Shown piece after piece: positions 44,605 through 54,700 of a stretch of 64,000 nt of DNA (its first letter is position 1; the number at the start of each line of letters is the position of its first letter). Location of the stretch: contig NC_050098.1 in assembly GCF_902167145.1 (NCBI RefSeq), positions 81,632,207 to 81,696,206 of the forward strand, in the 5' to 3' direction. The position numbers and the translations under genes are program-made. The notes under the pieces are model-generated. The model saw only the letters and a program-made list of their open reading frames with translations, ran no database searches and was not told the origin of the DNA. The DNA comes from Zea mays. Lineage: Eukaryota > Streptophyta > Magnoliopsida > Poales > Poaceae.

Positions 44605-46119
44605 TCAATAAATGTGCTTCGACTCTGGCACAGTGCTGTTGACTGTGCGAGCTTCGGACTGTTCTCTGAAGTCCCTCTGCTGTGGAGCGTATTGACTCCC
44701 TTCTGGCTGTTGACCTTGCTGCAATGGAGGTGGAGGTGGAGGCTGCTGCCAGGAAGCTTGAGGTTGACTTGCCGAAGCTACAGAAGCCGCAGGGTGGTTG
44801 TCTATGTATTGTGGGACATAAGGCGGATGAAATGAAGCAGTATGCAAAACCTGCTTCGACTGAGCTTGTTGAGATGCAGCTTCGGCTAGTTCCTTTTGCT
44901 TCTGGATTGTAACATGGCACGTCCTAGTGGTGTGGCCCTTGCCCTCTCCACAGAATAGGCAAAACAGTCTCCTTGGCTGATCTCCGAATCTTCCGCCGAA
45001 GCCCCTGGCGCCTCTGCCTCTTGGAGCTGGTGGCCGAAAGGAAGTTTGTTGTTGCCCCGAAGCCTGTGAGGAGCACTGCGGCCTGTTTTGCTGACTCCCC
45101 TTATCATCATTCTGAGTGCTGTGAATGGAACGGACATGCCTCGGGTAATATCTTCCTCCGAAGCCCCTGGTCATCTCAGAAAATCTGAAGGCCTCCTCCC
45201 TTCTTTGGCGAAAGTCATTGTCGGCACGAATGTACTCATCCATCTTTTGGAGCAATTTCTCCAAGGTCTGAGGAGGCTTCCGAGCAAAGTATTGAGCTGC
45301 AGGTCCAGGACGAAGCCCCTTGATCATGGCTTCGACAACGATTTCATTGGGCACCGTTGGTGCCTGCGCCCTCAATCGTAAGAACCTTCGGACATAAGCC
45401 TGAAGGTATTCTTCGTGATCCTGAATACACTGGAAGAGGGCTTGAGCTGTAACCGGCTTCGTTTGAAATCCTTGAAAGCTGGTCAGTAACATATCCTTCA
45501 GCTTCTGCCATGAAGTGATTGTTCCTGGCCGAAGGGAGGAATACCAGGTCTGAGCAACATTCCTGACAGCCATGACGAAAGACTTCGCCATGACTGCAGC
45601 GTTGCCCCCGTACGAAGACACTGTTGCTTCGTAGCTCATCAAGAATTGCTTCGGGTCGGAGTGGCCGTCAAACATGGGGAGCTGGGGTGGCTTATAGGAT
45701 GAAGGCCAAGGAGTAGCCTGCAGCTCAGCAGATAGAGGAGAAGCATCATCAAAAACAAAATTTCCCTGATGGAAATTATCATACCAGTCGTCTTCGTTGA
45801 CGAAGCCCTCCTGATGAAGGTCTTTCTGATGAGGCCTTCTGTTCTGCTCATCGTGAGTGAGATGGCGAACTTCCTCAGAAGCTTCGTCAATTCGCCTTTG
45901 CAACTCAGCTAGGCGGGCCATCTTCTCCTTCTTCCTCTGTACTTGTTGATGTAGCATCTCCATCTCTCTGATTTCTTGGTCCAGCTCTTCTTCCTCAAGC
46001 GTCGGGCTAACAGCTTTTCTCTTCTGGCTTCTGGCCTCCCGAAGAGAGACGGTCTCCTGATTGTGGTCCAGCGGTTGTAGTGCTGCAGCCCCAGCCGCTG
46101 AAGCTTTCTTCGGCGCCAT
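44605..46119 (-). CDS. gag: Element C gag (intact)
   Basis: 504 residues, uninterrupted, starting MAPKKASAAGAAALQPLD. Residues about 40-90 form a charged coiled-coil-like stretch (REMEMLHQQVQRKKEK). The capsid region follows (about 130-300, with PPQLPMFDGHSDPKQFLMSYE and LLQKMDEYIRADNDFRQRREE), then a Gly/Arg-rich segment (APRGRGARGFGGRFGDQ) and one Cys-His zinc knuckle (LFCLFCGEGKGHTTRTCH, CX2CX4HX4C). The C-terminus is Gln/Pro-rich and ends ESKHIY. Gag should assemble particles and bind element RNA. No protease or pol frame follows: the space up to the array is non-coding. Confidence 0.95.
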   Translation of the reverse strand: MAPKKASAAGAAALQPLDHNQETVSLREARSQKRKAVSPTLEEEELDQEIREMEMLHQQVQRKKEKMARLAELQRRIDEASEEVRHLTHDEQNRRPHQKDLHQEGFVNEDDWYDNFHQGNFVFDDASPLSAELQATPWPSSYKPPQLPMFDGHSDPKQFLMSYEATVSSYGGNAAVMAKSFVMAVRNVAQTWYSSLRPGTITSWQKLKDMLLTSFQGFQTKPVTAQALFQCIQDHEEYLQAYVRRFLRLRAQAPTVPNEIVVEAMIKGLRPGPAAQYFARKPPQTLEKLLQKMDEYIRADNDFRQRREEAFRFSEMTRGFGGRYYPRHVRSIHSTQNDDKGSQQNRPQCSSQASGQQQTSFRPPAPRGRGARGFGGRFGDQPRRLFCLFCGEGKGHTTRTCHVTIQKQKELAEAASQQAQSKQVLHTASFHPPYVPQYIDNHPAASVASASQPQASWQQPPPPPPLQQGQQPEGSQYAPQQRDFREQSEARTVNSTVPESKHIY

Positions 46120-46175
46120 AGCGAAGGTCTATAGCTTCCGAAGGTGTTCACGAAGACTCGAAGTGGAAGTGAGTT

Positions 46176-46194
46176 CACCGGAGGTGGGCGCCAA
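46176..46194 (-). other. Primer binding site of element C
   Basis: The minus strand reads TTGGCGCCCACCTCCGGTG directly inside the 5' LTR. Same sequence in element A. The tRNA was not assigned. Confidence 0.7.
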
Positions 46195-46865
46195 TGTTGG
46201 GGACTTGTTCTCAAATTCTAAGAGTTAAGAACAAGGCAACATAAAAAGTGTTAAGTGTTAGGGTCCTTCGTCCTTCGAAGCATTATATCCCCTTGGGAAA
46301 TAATGAGTCTCGGACGAAGGTCATGGAAAACATACCTTCGTAAACATAACAAATAATGACGAAGGACTCACATAAAGCATGAAATATGATATAAGCATCA
46401 CCAAAGAATCATTTCTATTTTATTAACATGGAAAAACAGAAATGATCCCAAATTACAAATGTACCTTCGATCCTGAGAGAAGGTGGAAAGTACGAACGTG
46501 ACGCCAAAAGCAGAATGACAAGCTAGCGTGAACAGTACGGGAGTACTGTTCATCTATTTATAGACGCGGGACGCAGCCCACGTAAAATTACATCCATGTC
46601 CATTACATTTGTTAACGGTTTGTGGAAATCTATTGAGGACCCCGAAGTCTTTTCATCTTAAGGTCGGTTCCCCCTTGTGCCATCGCGCCGAAGCTTCCCT
46701 GCGTACAGCTTCGGCTGCCCCCGACCTTCGTCTGGCTCAGCCTTCGTCCTGGTCGTGCTCCATATCCATAATTCTGAATCCGAAAATACCTGTTCATATA
46801 ATTCACTTGGAAAACATTGTCAAATCATGTTTTTGAGGACCTTCGGAGGACGAAGGCCCCCAACA
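46195..46865 (-). repeat. 5' LTR of element C
   Basis: 671 bp. On the minus strand TATAAATA (46555-46562) is followed by a perfect hairpin with 9-bp arms GAACAGTAC and GTACTGTTC (46530-46551). Confidence 0.95.
46530..46562 (-). promoter_or_regulatory. TATA box and start-site hairpin of the element C 5' LTR
   Basis: TATAAATA is three bases upstream of a 9-bp perfect inverted repeat with a 4-base loop. The position puts the hairpin just before or at the expected RNA start, so it would lie around the 5' end of the transcript. Related hairpins occur at the same place in B, E and, less perfectly, A and D. Confidence 0.6.
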
Positions 46866-47436
46866 GGGTCTTAACGAGGACACTACCAAGAAGGGACCTT
46901 CCCACTTAAGTTGCAGCTTCCCCACTGTGTCTGGGTTGGCTACTCTTCGAAGCACCAAATGTCCTGGCTTGATATTTTTTAATCTCACTTTTCTGTCTCA
47001 CCACTTGATTGTTTTGGCCTGAAGTCTGACTCCCTCTATAGCTTCTTTTGTTATTTTGCAAGCATCTTCATCCTCTGCTGAAGCTAGAGTCCTTATTGAT
47101 CATGTTCTTGCTTCTTCTGGTGTTATTGCTTCATACCCAAATAAAAGCTTGAACGGAGTAAACCCTGTTGATCTTGAGACAACAGCATTATGATTCCATA
47201 CCACTTTTACCAATTCATCTGGCCACTTTCATTTCGGTAGATTGAAGATTGACTTCATTATTCCTGTGATGATGATTCTATTAGCTTGCTCTACCAATCC
47301 ATTAGATTCTGGATGCCTCACATATGCAAAATGTATCTTTGTACCAATTTGGTCACAAAAAGTTTTAAATGTTTCAGCATCAAATTGTTACATTATCAAT
47401 CGTGATAGCCTTCGGCACACCAAACCGGCACCAAAT

Positions 47437-50400
47437 GTTTGATTTTGGATGCTTAGTGGAGTTTCTTTCTTAATAAAAATCCAATAAAATAAAATAATAA
47501 TAATGGTTCACAAATTAATATTTTGTTTATAAATAATTTTGATATAATTATTATGATTTTTAGAATTTATGAAATTTATTTATTTATATTTTGAAATAGA
47601 AAAGAAAAGAAAAAACAAAAACTCGAAACCCTAACCTAACCGGCCAATTTGTCCCACTTCGGCCCAACCGGTCAGCCGGCCACCTTCCCCCTCCCCTTCT
47701 CTCACTTGTAGGTGGGCCCCACCAACCCCCTTCTTCCTCCTCTTCTTTTCCTCTCCCCAGCCATAGCCGCCAGGGAGCAGCACCGCGCGCCGTCGCGCCC
47801 TGCGCGTGAGCTCGGCCGACCGCGCCCAGCCGCGCTTGTGGACCCGTCGCCACGCCTCCCCCCCGATTTCCGCACCGCCCGACCGTTACCCCGGAGCCAA
47901 AACCGTTGCCGTTTATCTCTCCCCCCACTCCCTCTCCATTAAACCGACGCCATTGATGCCATTGAAGCCGCCATGGCCGGCCGTTTCTTCTTCTCCCCCG
48001 CGCCCTCTCCCCTTCCCTCTCCTCCCTCTATAAAATCTACCATCTCCCTCTCTCTCTCCCTCCCCGAACTCGCCATCTCTCTCTCGCTCTCCTTGCTCTC
48101 GCCATAGACTGAGCCCGCGCCGTCGTACGCCATCGTCGGAGCTCCACCGTCCGAGCTCGCCGTCCACGCAGCGCCCTGGCCGGACCTCACCGCCTGTCTG
48201 CGCCCCTGCTCCCTTGCCGCGACCGACCCACCGAGCCCCTGTTCGCCGACCTCCATTTCCCTGCGCTTGAGCAAGAGCTCCAAGGTAGAAGAAGGCAAAT
48301 TTGCGATTTAGTCCCTGGTTTGTAAATTTAATTAATTTCGGGATTTTCAGTTTAGAGATTATTGAAAAGAGATTCTGATGTATACGTCTAGCCAAAATTG
48401 AACCCCGCAACAATATTTCAGATATGTGTATGATTTTATAATTTTAAAAATGAATATTGTCACTATTCACTACCTTGGTGATTTTCATACTAGAACACGT
48501 TTACAAATTTAACTTCGCTTTTGTGTATGGAACGATAATTGATAGTAGTATTTTAAGTGTAAACTTTTTGACACGTAGAAGTAGAAGAAAATACTAGACC
48601 ACATGTTTTCGGTCACATGAAAATGGATTTTTACTAGTCAGAATATATGTGTTCATAAGTATAGCACTAAATTAATTAGAATTAGTAAAATACTTGTTTA
48701 TGTCATAATAACCATGAATATGCTATTAAAATTCCAATTAGTGATTTACATTAATTTTTAGAATATTAATAAACCATTTTTAGCTATACGCATAAATTCT
48801 ATTAAGAAATAAAAGGAATAAAGATTATAAGTTTATTATTAGTAATAAAGAAAATAATTAGCATTTATTTTTCATAAAGAATGTTAATACATATTATACT
48901 AGATAAAACTAGTGTTATAGCCACCTACTCATATTTTCACCAATATCGACTCACATTAATGAGCATAATAGATTAATAAGTATTCACACTTTAAGACATA
49001 TTTATGAGGATAATTATGTGATGCATGAATGTGTATGTAATGGTGAATGATTACTCCTGTGATGGTGTATGTTTATTTATTTTGGCGTATGTATTCTTTT
49101 TGTATGTACGATACGCAAATCGATGCTAGAAGTTGACTATGGGGTAGACGAACCAAACTCGTTCGAGGACGACCCACAGGACACTTTCGAGCAAGGCAAG
49201 TGGATTCTCCCTCTGCATATTCTATTTGTACCCAATTAATGCATAAAATAATGTTTACTTTTTGGATATATTGCATAATTTGATGGGAATTGCCTAATTA
49301 AGGATTTCCTAGATTTACCAACTGTATTCCTTGATTACCCTAGGAAAATACTATGCTTTGCAAATTTGTGCTACTGCTCAACTTGATAATTTTGATGTCA
49401 CTCATTATTGATATTAATGTTCCAGAAATGAAATTGGTATTATGGTGTTAACTCAATGTTAAACAAGATTATTTCATATTAATTGGAACATGGAGTGACC
49501 ACCCAGGATAACAGTGCAACCACGAGTGCTATCATGGCTCTGGCTTTGGTAATTAGCTTAATGCGCTTAGTACCTAGCAACCTTACATGAAATATGGGCA
49601 AGAGGGGGAGCGACAGTGGTGGCAGCTCATGTTAACATGGGGACGTATTCTTGGCTAAGGTACCTCGCCCAGAGGGCCTCCACACCGACTTGGAAACCTT
49701 AGCAGTTTGCTTTGTATTAAGTGTATTATGTGAAAACCTCATAGTGGATCCCTAGCCATTCACCTCGGTAGTGTTTAAGGGTCCGTACAACCCAGGCTAG
49801 ATGGGATACGCATCTTGTGGGTAAAGTTGTACCACCTCTGTAGAGTGTAAAACCGATATATCAGTTGTCACACGGTTAAGAGCAACCTAGACCCTCACAT
49901 GATAATTGAACTTAAAGATGGACAATAAATCGAGATCTGATGATCTGCCAATGGTTTGCTTAAGTGGTTTCACTTAAGTGTTTTTGATATACTCTTATAC
50001 CTTTGTTTAATTGGGATACTTGGGATACACACTTATTAGTAAGACATGTGTTGCTAATAAAATATTGACCAACTAAAATGCTTACCGCTTAAACTTAGCC
50101 TTACCTTGTTAAACTTGCATTAATTGTTCCCCCACTTGTTGAGCCCCGACCATAAGTGAGCTCACCCTTGCTAATATTTTGATCACAGGGTGATAAAGAA
50201 GACCTTGATGGAGATTTCGATGAATACTGAGTCTAACGATGCGCCGGTCATCTTCCTGTGGGAGATTACCCATGTTATTTCCAATTTACTCTGATGATAT
50301 TGTTTAAGATACTATTGTCTGGATGTTGTAATAAATACTACTCTACTCTCTTTAATTATGCCTTTATTGCATTGTCTTTTGATATACTACACTTGTGACG

Positions 50401-50477
50401 TCAACATATGTGTGGAAAGTGGATCCTGGCACACATATGTTGTGCATTCGGTTTTGCCCCCAGACCCGGGTGTGACA
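47437..50477 (+). repeat. LTR fragment F, chromovirus type, 5'-truncated
   Basis: Ends with CCCGGGTGTGACA at 50477 like LTR H. Its left end (GATTTTGGATGCTTAGTGG) matches a point about 50 bp inside LTR G (TCTCGGATGCTCAGTG), so the first tens of bases are missing. CTATAAAA at 48028-48035 precedes a CT-rich leader. The block from 49490 to 49900 (GACCACCCAGGATAACAGTGC..) parallels H at 60900-61310. The left flank is Gypsy integrase (E), the right flank Sirevirus (S), and no target duplication matches, so a deletion joined them. ORFs on either strand in the GC-rich part are not credible genes. Confidence 0.65.
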
Positions 50478-51781
50478 CTTACCTAACCACTCCTTGCCTT
50501 GGTTCCCATCTCCAAATATGATCGTGTCGTGGGAATCCTTATTCTTGACGTAGGTAGTGAACATCTTCTTCTCCCCCATCATGTGGTTTTTGTATCCGCT
50601 ATCAATTATCCAGCTTGAGCCCCCAAATGCATAAACCTGCAAGGAATTAGGCTTGGGGTTTAGGTACCCAACTAGTGTTGGGTCCTGTTAGGTTAGTTAC
50701 ATAAGATTTTGGAACCCAGATGCAAGTCTTACCCTTCTTGCATTTAGGTCCCATATGTGAAGCAACAACCCTATCATTCTTGTAATATAATACATAGGAA
50801 GCATAAAATGTACGAAATAGCATAGAGGGACCATAAGATGCATTCCTATCCTTAGGCGCATGAGAAACAACATGAGTACGGTGCCTTGATCTACCATGAG
50901 CATGTGAAGAACTAGAAGATGCAGTCATGGCATATGCAAAATAAATAGCATCAAGATGCACATCAGGCATAGCATGATCACAACAAGCATCATGATGAAC
51001 ATTACGAACATTATTAGAAACATTCTTAACATGAGTATATAAATAAGCATGGTTATCATGATGAACATTACGAACATTATTAGAAACATTCTTAACATGA
51101 GTATATAAATAAGCATGGTTCTTTCTATCATGTGAAGAATGTGAACTGCTAGCCATAGACGCCTTCCCCTTCTCCTTAATGAAGTTGGGGGGCTTATGGC
51201 TCTTTATATCCTTGGTTCCCACATGGAAACCAAGTCCATTCTTAATAGAAGGGTGTCTACCAATGGTGTAGTCATCCCTAGCAAATTTTATCTTCTCACA
51301 TACATCTTTGCAAATTTTAAGTTGAGCATGGAGTTTAGCAATATCATCATTCAACTTTAAAATTGTAGATGCATGATCTATGAAAGCATCAATATCAACA
51401 TCCTTACATCTATTGCAAATAGATACATGCTCCAAAGATGAACTAGCAACATTCAACTTTTCTATTCTAGCATTTAAATCAACATTTGTACGCTCAAGTC
51501 TAGAAATAGAAGCATGGCATGAAGATAACTCAGAACATATCAACTCATTTTTCTTCATGGCTAAAGCAAGGGATTTTTCTACTTCTACACATTTATCATG
51601 TTCCTCATATAGCAAATCCTCTTGCTTTTCTAGCAATCTATCCTTCTCATTTAAAGCATCAATTAATTCATTAATTTTATCTACTTTAGATCTATGTAAG
51701 CCCTTAAAAAGATCACTATAATCTACATCATCATTGGAATCCTCGTCACTAGAAGAAGTGTACTTGGGAGTGTCACATACA
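50478..51781 (-). pseudogene. gag-pol: Element S gag C-terminal extension and protease start
   Basis: The minus strand from 51781 to 50647 is open for about 378 codons: an acidic start (SSSDEDSNDD), a long coiled coil, a Ser/His-rich stretch and two WVPK motifs. After a stop at 50647 a second frame carries GGSSWIIDSGYKNHMMGEKKMF, the aspartic protease region of Copia elements. In it the Cys that normally follows DSG is Tyr. The frame is cut at 50478. A 22-residue tandem duplication (NHAYLYTHVKNVSNNVRNVH..) occupies about 50990-51121. Confidence 0.85.
50990..51121. repeat. 66-bp tandem duplication in Sirevirus gag
   Basis: Two identical or near-identical 66-bp units (ATTACGAAC at 51001 and again at 51067). 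The period is a multiple of 3, so the frame is kept. Confidence 0.85.
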
Positions 51782-54700
51782 TGTGACACCCCAGGTGTCT
51801 GTTTCGTGTTATATCAGGAGATTTATCCTAATCTCGGATGCTCAGTGAAAATTTCTATTTCTCGCTCGCGTATGTCTCTGATTATCCAGACTATCCATTC
51901 ACAATTCACCGAATTCGAAGTTATTCGATCGCGAGAACCAGCCAATTTTGGAGCCTGTTAAAACTTTTAATTCTCGGCACGAATACGAACTCGATAATCC
52001 ATCTCGAATTATAAATCTCATTTGAAGCTCATTTAATCAAACTCTTGACGGCTGTTATTTGATCTGAGCCCGAGTCTAATTCCTTGAACACCGATCGATG
52101 TCCGACTATTTTAATCCGAGTCCGTACTCTCAAACGGAATACTCAAGATGTTGTCCTCTAATCAATTCCTACCCGACTCGGCTTAATACCTCTGTGTCTG
52201 ATCCGATTTCAAAAATCAACATCGGCGATGATTTTTAAATGTCGCGATTTATCTCTTTCAATCATAAATCCAAAAGCTGGTCATATCCCGAGATGATTTA
52301 TTTTTGAATCATGCGCGAGGAGTTATTTCCGAGCGAAATCAAATCAAATTCTTGGTCTAGTTAATCGCTCAATCGCCCGACCTTCCGAACTCTGTTTCGC
52401 TCTGTTCTCCGTAGAGGCGAATTCCGCGGGAGCATTTTTGCTCAGGAAAATAATTAGCGCAACCAATTTAGTGTATTGGGCCAAGCCCAACCCAGCCCAA
52501 TTGGAACCCTAACCCTAGAACTCCTCTATTAATAGAAGTGCCTCCCCTTGCAAATTGGAAAATTTGCATCTACCCCCTAGCCGCCACTCTCTCTTCTCCT
52601 TTTTCCTCTCACGCACAGCTCTCTTTTCTTTTGTTCAGCGCGCACCCTTCCTCCCATGGCGCCCTTCCTCCCTCCTCTACGCAGGCCTGCTCCAGCCGAC
52701 TCCCCTTCTTCCTCCCCTTCTCCACGGAGTTCGGCAGCAGGGAGACCTTCGTCCCCATGGCTCCAGCAAGGAGCTCGGCTCCTCTCCTTCCATGGTGCCC
52801 TCTCCCTGGCTTCCCTTGCGCAGTGGCAGAAGCTTCCATGGAAGTTTCCCTCCCCATGAGTGCACAGGGCAGAGCAATTTCAGTCTCCCTGGATCCATGG
52901 CGCCCAACAGGAGCTCCATGGCCAGCGCTCCCCCTCCTGCTCGGCCACACCATCGGCTGGCCATGGCGTCCAAGCTCCCTACGCCCTCTCTCCCATGGCG
53001 CAACGCCCCTGGTCCTCTCTCTCTACCGAGCGCCCCCTGCAATTTTCCCCAAGCTGTCTTCCTCCTATCCCCCACGACGCCCTTTTGCTCCAGCCATGGC
53101 ATAGGGCACTTCTCTGGTCCGAGCTCGAGTAGGTGAGCCGTCGTTGCCCATGGCCGATGCCCTGCTCAAGGGATGAATCACGCGCTCACTGTGCCTCATC
53201 TCCAGCTGGTTTTCGTTCCCCCTGCTTTTTGGCCAGCAGCCATGGCGTCCAAGTTCTCTGCGCAGTGGTGCCAGTCCACAGCAGTGGCCCCGGATCCCCT
53301 CCGCATCGCGTCTCATTTCGCCGGATCTGCGCAGCCCCAACCTCGACGCCGTTCACCCCCGGTGAGATAACGACGATCCTTGTTTGATTCCACATCGACA
53401 TTGTTCTCCTATGATTAAATGTGTATGTGTGCTATTTTATTTTTGTGGAGGAGAGGAACCCCGTGTTTTGCGTGGAGGAGAAGGCAAGCCGCTCAACGCT
53501 CGTCGGATGTTCGGAGCGATGCACAAATTGGAATCACCGTCGTTCTTACAAACACCGATTGGGTTTGTTTATGGTGAGCCGATGCATGTCGCTCTCGATC
53601 GACTCGATTAATAAATTGAATGGATGTGTGTAAAATGTTTCGGTATTTCGCATTGGTAGGATCACATTTGCGATTGGAGAACAAGAGGTTGTTTGATGTG
53701 TGTGATTTGTAGTTTGTATAATTATATTTTGGTCGATGTGGTGTACATTGGTGTTGGAATGTGTGTGGATATAAAATGTTTTGGTTATATGCCGTAGCAA
53801 GGTTGCCTTCACGTTTAGGTAAGAAAACGTGTTGTGTTGTGTAATGTGATGAGTAAATTGGAAATACATGTGATGTGAGGATTGAATTAGTGCACGTATG
53901 TGTGTGTGCCGTGGTGTGTTATAGTAGTGGTGGCATGAGATATTTGTTTGAGGTGTGCGGGTATATGCCGTAATATGGTTATACTCGCAACAAGGAAAGA
54001 TGTACGCATTGGGTAACACGACGCTTAGGTCGTTGTTGTATAATCGAATAAAGGATGTATTATTGAGCTTGAGTCAAAATGTGGGGTACTAGTGGTACGC
54101 TAGGCATGCGGTGTTCCAAATAAATAAATCGGTTGATGTGGTAGTTGTCGTGCGTGATTTATTGTTAATGAGTAGTTGAGTTACGAGTTATGCGAGAATC
54201 ATGTTAGAAACTAGTGTGCGGTGTGTAACTGTGTTTGTGTGGTGAATAATAGATAAGTAGGTCTTGTTGGTGTCATTAGCAAGTGGGATGATTCCTGTGG
54301 TGCGATAAATTTTGAAGGGCAAAGAACATGCGTAGTGTGTCGATCAAGTTAACCAAAAATGGTGTTAAGTTGAGATTTATTTGTGTGTGAAAATAATAAT
54401 GTGTTTAATACTTAGAACTCTTAATCGATGGTAGAATTTGTCTCGGCTTAAATAGAGGGGTGGTGACATGCCAAGGTAGTCATCATTTCCTCTATGTTTA
54501 TAAGTCGAGTCGAGTCGATGCGCAGTATGTGTTCGTAAATTATGCTTTGCATATAGTATATGGTCGTGCTCGCGAATTCTAGTAGTCACATCGGGTGGTC
54601 AAGTAGGATCGTAATACAAGTTGAGTAATGGAGTTAGTTGTTTTTGGGGTAATTATTGAAATGCTCTGTTCACATGATAAATATGTATGTTTATAGAAAC

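Larger units (their letters stand above)
39566..46865 (-). mobile_element. Element C: intact, very young ZEON-like Gypsy element
   Basis: 7300 bp on the minus strand with a perfect target duplication GGGTC (39561-39565 and 46866-46870). Both LTRs are 671 bp, and I saw no difference between them on reading through. The 504-residue gag is open. The three-exon antisense gene is open for 1000 residues. No protease, reverse transcriptase or integrase is present, so movement must depend on enzymes from another element, probably CINFUL. It is inserted in the integrase of E. Confidence 0.95.
35703..47436 (-). mobile_element. Element E: CINFUL-like Gypsy element, truncated, carrying nested element C
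   Basis: Minus-strand copy. Its 3' LTR (35703-36385), polypurine tract (36386-36397), a damaged antisense gene, a short-repeat array and the integrase end of pol survive. Element C splits the integrase. The rest of pol, gag and the 5' LTR are absent; E stops at about 47436 against LTR fragment F. Presence of pol sets E apart from the gag-only copies A-D and suggests the autonomous CINFUL type. Confidence 0.78.
39477..47436 (-). pseudogene. pol: Element E integrase (pol 3' end), split by element C
   Basis: The minus strand from about 47436 to 46871 translates, with four or five stops, as the C-terminal half of a Gypsy integrase: CRFGVPKAITIDN, then FAYVRHPESNGLVEQANR (catalytic Glu), the TGFTPFKLLFGYEA block and the C-terminal KPGHLVLRRV motif. 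It reads up to SSLRP and is then cut by C. Across C, at 39560, it resumes with GSYRLKDMDGNDVPRSWNADE and ends with a TAA at 39477-39479. The insertion point is thus fixed to the base by the shared GGGTC. Confidence 0.85.

Noticed and set aside
47584..48413. Minus-strand frames of 114-166 codons in LTR F, Gly/Arg/Glu-rich
   Set aside because: They are the complement of the CT-rich leader after the LTR TATA box; low complexity.
52538..53136. Two overlapping frames of about 190 codons in LTR G
   Set aside because: Ser/Pro-rich frames in a CT-rich leader, overlapping each other and antisense frames; no conservation with the corresponding part of F or H.
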